In this document: piece after piece, positions 26,892 to 34,600 of the stretch
Numbering within the stretch: the stretch's first letter is position 1
Layout of the letters: each line of letters begins with the position of its first letter
NCBI GenBank assembly: GCA_945865545.1
Contig: CAMBEQ010000005.1
Location: 1-64,000 of the forward strand
DNA from: Sediminibacterium ginsengisoli
GTDB lineage: Bacteria > Bacteroidota > Bacteroidia > Chitinophagales > Chitinophagaceae
Direction: 5' to 3'
DNA length: 64,000 nt
The notes under the pieces: generated by a model
Database searches by the model: none
What the model was told of the DNA's origin: nothing
What the model saw: only the letters and a program-made list of their open reading frames with translations
Translations under genes and position numbers: made by a program

Positions 26892-28043
26892 TTAAGAATG
26901 GGTTTGTTTCAATTGTTGAATAGCGGCATTCAACCTGTTTAAAAATAAGTTAATATCCTCCATCGTAATCGCCAATGAGGGCAATAGCCTTATTACATTA
27001 GGTTTGGCTTCGCCGGTAAATACTTTACAATCATTCAGCAACACTTTACGTAGTTCTTCTAATCCTGTTTCCATTTCAAAACCAATCATTAAGCCACGAC
27101 CTCTTACTGTTTTAATGCCTGCAGTATTTTTTAATGCATTAATTAAGTAAGTGCCTTTTTCTGCTGCTGCATCCATTAAATTTTCTTTTTGGATTACTTC
27201 AATCACTGCCAATGCTGCCGCACAAGCCAAAGGATTACCACCAAAAGTGGTTCCCAATAAACCAAACTTAGCTTGAATATGCGGGGCAATTAAAATGGCG
27301 CCAATAGGAAATCCATTGCCCATGCCCTTGGCCATGGAATAAATATCTGCATTAACACCAGCTATATCATGAGAAAAAAATTGTCCAGTACGACCATAGC
27401 CACATTGAACACTATCGGCAATATATACTGCCCCTGCCTCATCGCAACATTTTCTGATCGCCTGTAAAAAAGTAGTACTTGCTTCATAAATACCTGCCAC
27501 CCCCTGAATGCCTTCAATAATGACTGCAGCAATTTCATTGCCTTGAGTAGTAAAACAATTTTGTAACGCAGCTATATCATTAAAAGGCAAAAAGATAATA
27601 TTACCCGTCTCATTCACAGGAGCTACAATACTTGGATTGTCTGTAGCCGCTACTGCCAATGAGGTACGTCCATGAAATGCTTTCTTGAATGAAATAATTT
27701 TTTTTCTTCCTGTATGGAAGGAAGCTAATTTTAAAGCATTCTCATTGGCCTCGGCACCACTGTTGCATAAAAATAATTGAAAATCTTTTTTTCCGCTCAC
27801 TTCATTGATAGCAGTCGCCAATTGCGCTTGAATAGGCATAATCACTGAATTGGAATAAAAAGCCATCGCATGCAATTGATCCTCGATTCTTTTTACCCAA
27901 TGCGGATTGGTATGGCCAATGCTAATCACTGCATGACCTCCATACATGTCTAAATATTCCTGATCCTTATCGTCCCACACACGGCTGCCAGCCGCCTTGG
28001 TAATAGCGATAGGATTTAAAGGATATACATTGAATAAAGACAT
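26892..28043 (-). CDS. argD: N-acylornithine aminotransferase
   Basis: A class III PLP aminotransferase that makes N-acylornithine from the N-acylglutamate semialdehyde. The PLP lysine is in YSMAKGMGNGFPIGA, with the preceding ADSVQCGYGRTGQF and the CNSGAEANENALKLA segment typical of ArgD. The length is 383 residues. It lies between argC and argF' with gaps of 22 and 3 bp. It could also act in lysine synthesis (DapC role), as in other bacteria, but nothing here tests that. Confidence 0.94.
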   Translation of the reverse strand: MSLFNVYPLNPIAITKAAGSRVWDDKDQEYLDMYGGHAVISIGHTNPHWVKRIEDQLHAMAFYSNSVIMPIQAQLATAINEVSGKKDFQLFLCNSGAEANENALKLASFHTGRKKIISFKKAFHGRTSLAVAATDNPSIVAPVNETGNIIFLPFNDIAALQNCFTTQGNEIAAVIIEGIQGVAGIYEASTTFLQAIRKCCDEAGAVYIADSVQCGYGRTGQFFSHDIAGVNADIYSMAKGMGNGFPIGAILIAPHIQAKFGLLGTTFGGNPLACAAALAVIEVIQKENLMDAAAEKGTYLINALKNTAGIKTVRGRGLMIGFEMETGLEELRKVLLNDCKVFTGEAKPNVIRLLPSLAITMEDINLFLNRLNAAIQQLKQTHS

Positions 28044-28065
28044 GGTTATAAATTAAATAAGTCGT

Positions 28066-29046
28066 TTAAAAATAATTTGCTTTTAATTGAAGCCCTGCGA
28101 TTTCTTCCAATCCAAAAATTAAATTCATATTTTGAACTGCTTGCCCTACTGCCCCTTTCAATAAATTATCCAATACCGCATGAATGGCAATTTTATCACC
28201 TTGTTGCTCAATATGAATCAAACACTTATTGGTATTTACTACTTGCTTCAAATCGATATTGGTTTTACTTACATGCGTGAAAGGCGCACCTGCATAATAA
28301 GATTCATATAGTTCATACAGTGCTTCTAATTTTAATGTAGTAGACAATATGGAACTTACCAATATACCTCTGGTAAAATCGCCTCTCCATGGAACAAAAT
28401 GAACTGCCGCTTTATTTTTTCCTTGCAACTTATTAAGGTTTTGTTCTATTTCATTAATATGTTGATGTTGCAATGTTTTGTAGGCTTGAATATTATTGGC
28501 TCTCCAACTAAATTGATTGGTCGCCGTAAGCCCTTGCCCTGCACCAGTGGATCCTGTAATGCCAGTGGTAAACACATCACTTAATACTCCTTGGGAAGCC
28601 AATGGCAATAAGCTTAATTGAATGGCGGTGGCAAAACAACCTGGGTTGGCAATGTTTTGAGCAGCTGCTATGGAAGACTTATTGAATTCCGGTAAACCAT
28701 ATACAAATTGTCTGTCTCCAATGGAAGAAGTTTCAGTTAATCTAAAATCTTGGGAAAGGTCAATGATCTTGATGCTTGATTTTATTTCATGGCTGGTCAA
28801 AAACTTTTTAGCATCTCCATGGCCTACACATAAAAATAGCACCTCTATGTTTTGATCCAATTCATTTACAAATTTTAAATTTGTATCCCCCACTAAATCG
28901 GCATGCACTTTACTCAATAGTTCCCCTGCATTACTGGTACTATGCACAAAAGTAATAGTAGCATTAGGATGACGAAGCAATACACGCAGCAATTCGCCAC
29001 CTGTATACCCCGCACCTCCGATAATTCCTATTTTTACTTTTTGCAT
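28066..29046 (-). CDS. argC: N-acyl-gamma-glutamyl-phosphate reductase
   Basis: NADPH-dependent reduction of the acylglutamyl phosphate, third step of the pathway. The nucleotide loop is GIIGGAGYTGGELLRVL, and the catalytic Cys is in NPGCFATAIQL. The ORF track starts at 29109, which would overlap argG by 53 bases and add a basic, non-homologous leader. The ATG at 29046 gives MQKVKIGIIGG, the expected family start, 10 bp after argG. Confidence 0.94.
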   Translation of the reverse strand: MQKVKIGIIGGAGYTGGELLRVLLRHPNATITFVHSTSNAGELLSKVHADLVGDTNLKFVNELDQNIEVLFLCVGHGDAKKFLTSHEIKSSIKIIDLSQDFRLTETSSIGDRQFVYGLPEFNKSSIAAAQNIANPGCFATAIQLSLLPLASQGVLSDVFTTGITGSTGAGQGLTATNQFSWRANNIQAYKTLQHQHINEIEQNLNKLQGKNKAAVHFVPWRGDFTRGILVSSILSTTLKLEALYELYESYYAGAPFTHVSKTNIDLKQVVNTNKCLIHIEQQGDKIAIHAVLDNLLKGAVGQAVQNMNLIFGLEEIAGLQLKANYF

Positions 29047-29056
29047 TTTTATTTTT

Positions 29057-30256
29057 TTATTTTTTGTTCGAATCTTTGATCTGATGAAAAATACTGGTTT
29101 GATTGCCAAATATTTTTGTAAAACCTCTTACATCTGCACCAGTCCAGCCTGTATTCATTTCTCCATACTTGCCAAATTTAGCGCTCATTAAATCATTCGC
29201 CGATTCAATACCTATCACTTGAAAACGATACGGATTTAATTGAATAAACACTTCTCCAGTGACTTGTTCTTGTGTACTATTTAAGTAAGCTTCTATATCA
29301 CGCATCACTGGATCTAAAATTTGTCCCTCATGCAACCAATTGCCATAAAATTGTGCCAATTGGTCTTTCCATGATAATTGCCATTTAGTTAAAACATGTT
29401 TTTCTAAAGCATGATGTGCTTTTAATATCACCATGGGGGCAGCCGCTTCAAAACCAACTCTTCCTTTAATACCAATGATGGTATCTCCCACATGAATATC
29501 TCTTCCAATACCATACGCCCCTGCTATAAATTGTATGTATTGAATGGCTTCGGTTGGATGAGTAAAAGTTTTTTTATTAACGGTTTTAATTTCTCCTTTT
29601 TCAAAACCTATCACCATTTCTTCGGTTTGCCCTTCTTTGGTCATTGGAGTAGGCCAAGCGCTTTCTGGCAACATGCCTTTGGATTGTAAAGTTTCTTTGC
29701 CACCGACACTGGTGCCCCATAAACCTTTATTAATTGAGTAAGCCGATTTTTCAAAATTCATTTGAACTCCTTTTCCTTTCAAATAATCAATTTCGGCTTC
29801 TCTACTCAATTGCAAATCACGAATGGGTGTTAAAATTTCAACTCCAGGAATCATAATTTGAAAAATCATATCAAAACGTACTTGATCATTTCCAGCACCC
29901 GTACTGCCATGCGCCACTAATTTAGCCCCCACTTTTTTTACATGGGCTGCAATATGCAATGCCTGGCTCAAACGCTCCGCACTCACACTTAATGGATAGG
30001 TATTATTTTTTAAAACATTCCCAAAAATTAAATACTTAATAATGCTATCATAATATCCCTTTACAGCATTAACGGTCGTATGTGATTTTACGCCTAATGC
30101 ATAAGCATGTGCTTCTACTTTTTTTAATTCCTCTTCGCTAAAGCCACCTGTATTCACTATCACACTGTGTACTTCTAAACCTTTGTCCTCGGTTAAATAT
30201 TTTACACAATAGGTAGTATCCAACCCCCCACTAAATCCTAATACAATTTTTTCCAT
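29057..30256 (-). CDS. argG: Argininosuccinate synthase
   Basis: ATP-dependent joining of citrulline and aspartate. The ATP pyrophosphatase loop is GFSGGLDTTYCVKYL, and STGAGNDQVRFD carries further substrate contacts. The length of 399 is standard. It lies second in the operon, 5 bp after the GNAT gene and 10 bp before argC. In an N-acyl pathway it acts after the deacylase has freed citrulline. Confidence 0.95.
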   Translation of the reverse strand: MEKIVLGFSGGLDTTYCVKYLTEDKGLEVHSVIVNTGGFSEEELKKVEAHAYALGVKSHTTVNAVKGYYDSIIKYLIFGNVLKNNTYPLSVSAERLSQALHIAAHVKKVGAKLVAHGSTGAGNDQVRFDMIFQIMIPGVEILTPIRDLQLSREAEIDYLKGKGVQMNFEKSAYSINKGLWGTSVGGKETLQSKGMLPESAWPTPMTKEGQTEEMVIGFEKGEIKTVNKKTFTHPTEAIQYIQFIAGAYGIGRDIHVGDTIIGIKGRVGFEAAAPMVILKAHHALEKHVLTKWQLSWKDQLAQFYGNWLHEGQILDPVMRDIEAYLNSTQEQVTGEVFIQLNPYRFQVIGIESANDLMSAKFGKYGEMNTGWTGADVRGFTKIFGNQTSIFHQIKDSNKK

Positions 30257-30261
30257 AACAA

Positions 30262-30909
30262 TTATTTTTTTCTAAGCCAATTCAGTAATTTACTTTGTTT
30301 TATTTTCATAAAACGCTCATATAGCTTAGAGTTATTTGAAAATTCAGCCGCTACCTCTTCCACACTGTGTATTTGCTTTGGCTCATACAACATGGCGGTA
30401 CACATACAATTTTTACGATCCTTACTCATTAAAATTTCATAGTTCACACAGCTTTTGCAACCAGCCCAAAATTCTTCATCATCGGTAAGCTCGCTATAGG
30501 TAACTGGCTCATACCCTAATTCACTATTTATTTTCATCACTGCTAACCCCGTAGTCAATCCAAATATTTTTGCATTGGGATACTTTTCTCTGGACAATTG
30601 AAAAGTAGTTTGTTTAATTTTTTTTGCAATCCCAGTTTTTCTAAAGGCTGGTGCTACAATTAAGCCACTATTGGCTACAAACTGTCCATGTTGCCAGGCT
30701 TCTATATAACAAAACCCTACCCAGGTTCCATCTTCTGTTAAAGCGATAACGGATTTGCCTTCATTTATTTTCATGGCAACATATTCAGGACTGCGTTTGG
30801 CAATACCCGTACCACGCGCTTGAGCCGAAGAGGCCATTTCATCAGTAATATCATGTGCAAAGGAGGCGTCCCCACTGTGGGCAACGCGTACAATAATTTT
30901 CTGTTCCAA
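30262..30909 (-). CDS. GNAT acyltransferase, candidate N-acylglutamate synthase
   Basis: A 215-residue GNAT-fold acyltransferase and the first large gene of the arginine operon. The acyl-CoA pyrophosphate loop is seen in APAFRKTGIAKKI; the N-terminal part has ARGTGIAKRSPEYV. Comparable GNAT genes sit in Bacteroidota arginine clusters and have been assigned as N-acylglutamate synthases. The window has no ArgA or ArgJ, so the pathway needs such an enzyme here. The start is TTG at 30909: an in-frame TAA lies only two codons upstream and no ATG is available. It follows the leader ORF by 95 bases. Confidence 0.8.
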   Translation of the reverse strand: MEQKIIVRVAHSGDASFAHDITDEMASSAQARGTGIAKRSPEYVAMKINEGKSVIALTEDGTWVGFCYIEAWQHGQFVANSGLIVAPAFRKTGIAKKIKQTTFQLSREKYPNAKIFGLTTGLAVMKINSELGYEPVTYSELTDDEEFWAGCKSCVNYEILMSKDRKNCMCTAMLYEPKQIHSVEEVAAEFSNNSKLYERFMKIKQSKLLNWLRKK

Positions 30910-30972
30910 TGAGCTTTAAATTTTAAGGAAATACTATGCTGGCGGAAGAATGCTTCTTTGGGGTTTTTTCCA

Positions 30973-31008
30973 CTGATAGGGGCAAGTGCCAATTGCTCGT
31001 CCTATCAG
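30973..31008 (-). promoter_or_regulatory. Second leader hairpin, overlapping the leader ORF stop
   Basis: CTGATAGG and CCTATCAG form a perfect 8-bp stem. Inside it GCAA and TTGC form a further 4 bp around a 7-base loop. On the minus strand the first arm overlaps the TGA stop of the leader ORF, and the second arm is followed by tggAAAAAA, not a T-run, so it is not a terminator. A ribosome at the leader stop would open it. Confidence 0.6.
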
Positions 31009-31130
31009 AATCCACGTCGGCAAAAAAAGCCTAAGATCCTAGGCATCCAAATTGGGCTGGGTTCATTCAAAACAGGTACTGGTGCATATTTTGCACTAGC
31101 GATAATAGTATGTAATTGTACCTGTTTCAT
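31005..31130 (-). CDS. Arginine-operon leader peptide candidate (41 aa), not in the ORF track
   Basis: A 41-codon ORF, ATG at 31130 and TGA at 31005-31007. It begins MKQVQLHT and ends LGFFCRRGF. It has AAAGGAG 8 bases before the ATG. That is a near-perfect Shine-Dalgarno site, which is rare in this genome. An intrinsic terminator lies inside the coding sequence. Arg codons are AGG (31) in the first arm of the terminator and CGA-CGT (38-39) immediately after its U-run. TGA is followed at once by an in-frame TAG. There is no signal peptide or recognisable domain. The best reading is a regulatory peptide whose translation decides read-through into the arginine genes; an independent small protein is the alternative. 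Confidence 0.7.
   Translation of the reverse strand: MKQVQLHTIIASAKYAPVPVLNEPSPIWMPRILGFFCRRGF
31022..31044 (-). terminator. Intrinsic terminator inside the leader ORF
   Basis: On the minus strand GCCTAG pairs with TTAGGC (6 bp including one G-U) around a GATC loop and is followed directly by seven T residues. It lies about 110 bases upstream of the GNAT start codon, within codons 30-37 of the leader ORF. The plus strand has no T-run, so it acts only toward the arginine operon. Confidence 0.75.
31070..31127 (-). promoter_or_regulatory. First leader stem
   Basis: AAACAGGTAC (codons 2-5 of the leader ORF) pairs perfectly over 10 bp with GTACCTGTTT downstream. A smaller hairpin GTGCA/TGCAC lies inside. 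A translating ribosome would open it, as the first stem of a classical attenuator. Confidence 0.6.
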
Positions 31131-31205
31131 TTAGATTACTCCTTTGTATAAGAAAGAGGACCTAAAAGTATAAAATAAAATAGACAAATAGGGCTATAGA
31201 CCCCC

Positions 31206-31225
31206 TCTAATTTGATCAAATTAGA
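31206..31225. promoter_or_regulatory. Perfect 20-bp palindrome, candidate operator
   Basis: TCTAATTTGA followed by TCAAATTAGA is a perfect palindrome with no spacer. It sits between the divergent arginine leader and the YHS lipoprotein gene, 76 bases upstream of the leader ATG. It does not match the ArgR box as I know it. The binding protein is unknown. Confidence 0.5.
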
Positions 31226-31290
31226 ACTAAAAGGACTCTATTGACCCTAAAATGAATGGCTGTTAGTTTTAAGATCCCCCAATAGAATCG

Positions 31291-31298
31291 TAGTTTTG
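31291..31298 (+). promoter_or_regulatory. -7 box of the YHS lipoprotein gene
   Basis: TAGTTTTG matches the Bacteroidota TAnnTTTG consensus 17 bases before the ATG. The -33 region (TTTTAA at 31267-31272) is weak. Confidence 0.35.
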
Positions 31299-31314
31299 TT
31301 GCAAATAGGAATGT

Positions 31315-31629
31315 ATGAAAATAGTTAAAAGTGGATTTTTAGTAGGATGCGTTCTGCTAATTTTAGCCTGTGGCCAAAGCAATTCAAATAATTCAGTTTC
31401 CCCCACCGATACCATTAATGTGGTGGCAGCGGATACGGCTACTGAAAAAACTTTTGCAGTAAGCTTAGTAAATAATAAAAAAGATCCCACTTGTGGCATG
31501 CCGGTAACTGCAGGAATACATGATACCACCCATTATGAAAATAAGGTATTGGGATTTTGTTCCACTGAATGCAAAAATGAATTTTTGAAAAATCCTAAGG
31601 CGAATCTAGCTGCTGCAGAAATAAAATAA
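31315..31629 (+). CDS. YHS-domain lipoprotein
   Basis: A 104-residue lipoprotein (lipobox LILAC, Cys about 19) with a Ser/Asn/Thr-rich linker and a YHS/TRASH-type metal-binding domain at about 58-95. Its Cys residues are in DPTCGMPV and GFCSTECKNEF, and the HYENKVLGF strand is typical. YHS domains bind copper or other soft metals and occur in P-type ATPases and copper chaperones. A periplasm-facing metal-binding role is likely; the metal is not determined. It is divergent from the arginine leader and convergent with the SNF2 gene, 22 bp apart. Confidence 0.82.
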   Translation: MKIVKSGFLVGCVLLILACGQSNSNNSVSPTDTINVVAADTATEKTFAVSLVNNKKDPTCGMPVTAGIHDTTHYENKVLGFCSTECKNEFLKNPKANLAAAEIK

Positions 31630-31651
31630 ATTAGACGGAAATTAATAGGGC

Positions 31652-34600
31652 TTAACTAAATAAATAAGCAATATCGTCCTTGGTTAAAGATTTAACAAAA
31701 CCCACTTCATCCGATATTAATTCTTTGGCTAAATTTCTTTTCCTTTCTTGTAGCTTCAAAATTTTATCTTCTACCGTATCATTACAAATCATTCGATACG
31801 CAAAAATATTTTTTGTTTGTCCTATTCTATGGGTTCTATCAATCGCTTGTTGTTCTACTGCAGGATTCCACCAAGGATCTACAATATAAACATAATCGGC
31901 TGCCGTTAAATTCAAACCTACGCCACCGGCTTTTAATGATATTAAAAATACACGACAATTGTCGTCATTTTGGAATCGCTCAATTGCACGTTCTCTTTCT
32001 TGAATGGTACTTCCTCCATCAAAATATTCATAATCGATGCCTAATTTTTTTAGCTGCTCTTTAATAAGTGCCAACATCCCTAAAAATTGAGAGAACACCA
32101 AAGCCTTGTGCCCGCCTATATTTTCGGCAATTTCACGAGTAAGTTCATCCAGCTTTACAGACTCATTAGGATAGGCTTCGTCTTTCAAAATAGCAGGGCT
32201 GTCACAAATTTGTCTCAGCTTCATCAATCCTTGTAAAATGGAAAGTTGTGATTTTTGTATACCCTTCTCTTCCACCATACCAATTAATTTATCTCTGTAA
32301 TCATTTCGGTAAGCTTCATAAATTTTTCTTTGTGCATCCCCCATTTCACAATACAAGACCATTTCTTGTTTTTCAGGCAAGTCTTTAGCTACTTGTTCTT
32401 TGGTTCTTCTTAATATGAATGGGAAAACAAATTTACGTAGATGCTCTTTTTGTTCCTGCTCATCAAACTTATCAATAGGCATGGAGAAATTATGCTTGAA
32501 ATATTCCACCGTACCCAACATGCCCGGATTTAGGAAATTCATTTGAGCATAAATATCAAAAGTATTGTTTTGTAAAGGCGTACCACTTAAGCATAATTTA
32601 TTAGCCGCTTTTAACAAGCAAGCAGCTTTGGTTACTTTACTAGAAGGATTTTTAATGGCCTGACTTTCATCCAAAATCACATAATCAAAATTCACTTCCA
32701 CAAACATTTTAATATCACTTCTTAAAGTACCATAAGTGGTAATGATTACTTCTACTTCTTCTTTTAAAATAAGTTGTTTGTTCCTGCTTCCCCCATGATG
32801 AATGTGATACGTTAAAGTCGGCGTAAACTTTTTTAATTCATTTTGCCAGTTGTATAAAAGAGTCGTTGGACAAACTACTAAGGCCACCAATTTGCCATTC
32901 TTTTGTTTTAAATGCTGTAAAAAAGACAGGGTTTGTATGGTTTTACCCAATCCCATATCGTCTGCTAATATCCCACCCCATTGTACATCATGCAAATAAT
33001 TCAACCACTGAAACCCACTTACCTGATATGGGCGCAATATAGGCAATAAGTGTTCTGGAGGGGTGATATCCGCTATCGCATAACGTTCTCTAATTTTTTC
33101 ATACTTGCCTTCTAGTTGAAAAATTAATTCTTCCTCATCTCTTTGTTGATACAATTCATCTAAAATAGAGAAATGGTATTTGCTTAATTTTAAAGTATCT
33201 GTTTTCCCTTCCCCTACTTTAAACAATAAAGAATATTTATTAAGCCATTTTTCGGGAAGTACCCCTAAGCTACCATCTTTCAAGGGTACAAACTGTTGCT
33301 TATTAGACAACATATTTTTAATATCTTGAACAGATACCTTTTGTTCTCCAAAAGAAATTTCTACTTTGGCGTCAAACCAATCTGTATTGCTACTAATATA
33401 TAATTTAGTAGATGGCTTGGCCGTATTAAATTTAAATTGTTTTAAATATTCTGTTCCAAATAATGGAATTTGTTTTTCGCGAAGCGTATCAATAAACAAA
33501 AAGAACCAGTTATTTTTTAATACCTCGGCTCCTTTTAATGCCAAAACATTGCCTTCATTGGGTCGAATAAACCCTGAATGCAATTGTTCTATAATATTCA
33601 TTAATTGTCTTTCTGCAGCCAGATCTCTTTCTAAAATAATAATTTTATCGCCAACTTGTTGAATCACAGAAGGACCATCTTCTTTTTGAACGATTATTTC
33701 ATTATAAGCATACAAAGGCTCAAAAAATAAATAGTCTCCGTTTTCTTTTAGAAGAATTTGTAATTGAGGCTTCACCCCTTTTACTTTTTCTTGTAAGACA
33801 TTCTCTAAAGCCACTTGGTATTTTTTTGACAAAGGCAATAAAGTACTTTGTAAATACTGCGGCCATTGATCTAAATCAATTTCATGAAAACCTTTGGGCA
33901 TAAACTTTTCCACCCAGAATAAATCGTCTCTATTTTTCCAAACAAAAAATTGATGATGGTATTGAAAAATAAAATTCGACTTCGCATGGTTCTCTTCTAA
34001 TGGAATATTTCCTTCTGGTAAATTTACTCCTGCATAGATTAAGTATCTGCCCTCTTCTTTCTCCACTTTAAAACTAGGCTGAATGGTATTAAATACCAAT
34101 TCCGCTTTTTGTAAATTTGCAGTAGTGAATGGTTTATTCTGTGGTAAGAAAAAATTAAAAGGATGTTCCGATAAATCTCTCCAGACCTTCTCTAACTTTG
34201 GATGAAGGTATTCTTGAATTAGTTCCTTGGTTTCATCGGGCAAACTATCTTCCTCCGCATGAACAATGGTATCCCATATGCCCTGAAAGGGAGAGTTCTT
34301 GTTTAAGAACTTAGACATCTCTGCAGTTTGTAATTTCTTAACTAACTGTATTAATATTTTATCTTCTTCTTTAATTAAAGCAGGAACTACTAGTTTAGCT
34401 AAATCAATTTTTTCTACTTTCCCAATAAAAGAAGTGCCCTCTTCATTAACCTCCCCCTTGATGACATTAAAAATAATATAAGGATAAGCCGTAGGCTGAT
34501 GCTGCATAACAATACCATAGCGTTCCTTCACTTCCACTTGCTTGGTACTTTCACTGTCTTCCTCTTCTAAGTCCCAATCATTTGACTTAGGTCTTTTGAT

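Larger units (their letters stand above)
30910..31130 (-). promoter_or_regulatory. Structured leader of the arginine operon (candidate attenuator)
   Basis: On the minus strand this stretch holds, in order, a small ORF with a strong ribosome-binding site, a 10-bp stem, an intrinsic terminator, a second strong hairpin, and about 60 unstructured bases before the TTG start of the GNAT gene. The order matches a translation-linked attenuator. Regulation by arginine is inferred from the operon content and the Arg codons next to the terminator. The rest of the 405-bp gap (31131-31314) holds the ribosome-binding site, a palindrome and the likely promoter of the lipoprotein gene. Confidence 0.65.

Noticed and set aside
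29047-29109. Upstream start of argC
   Set aside because: It would overlap argG by 53 bases and adds a basic leader; the ATG at 29046 gives the family start.
30771-30992. 73-codon minus-strand ORF overlapping the GNAT start
   Set aside because: It is the alternative frame of the GNAT N-terminus and lacks a ribosome site; I considered a frameshift but the GNAT frame is intact from TTG.
31206-31225. ArgR box at the palindrome
   Set aside because: The TGAAT/ATTCA-type half-sites of the ArgR consensus are not present.
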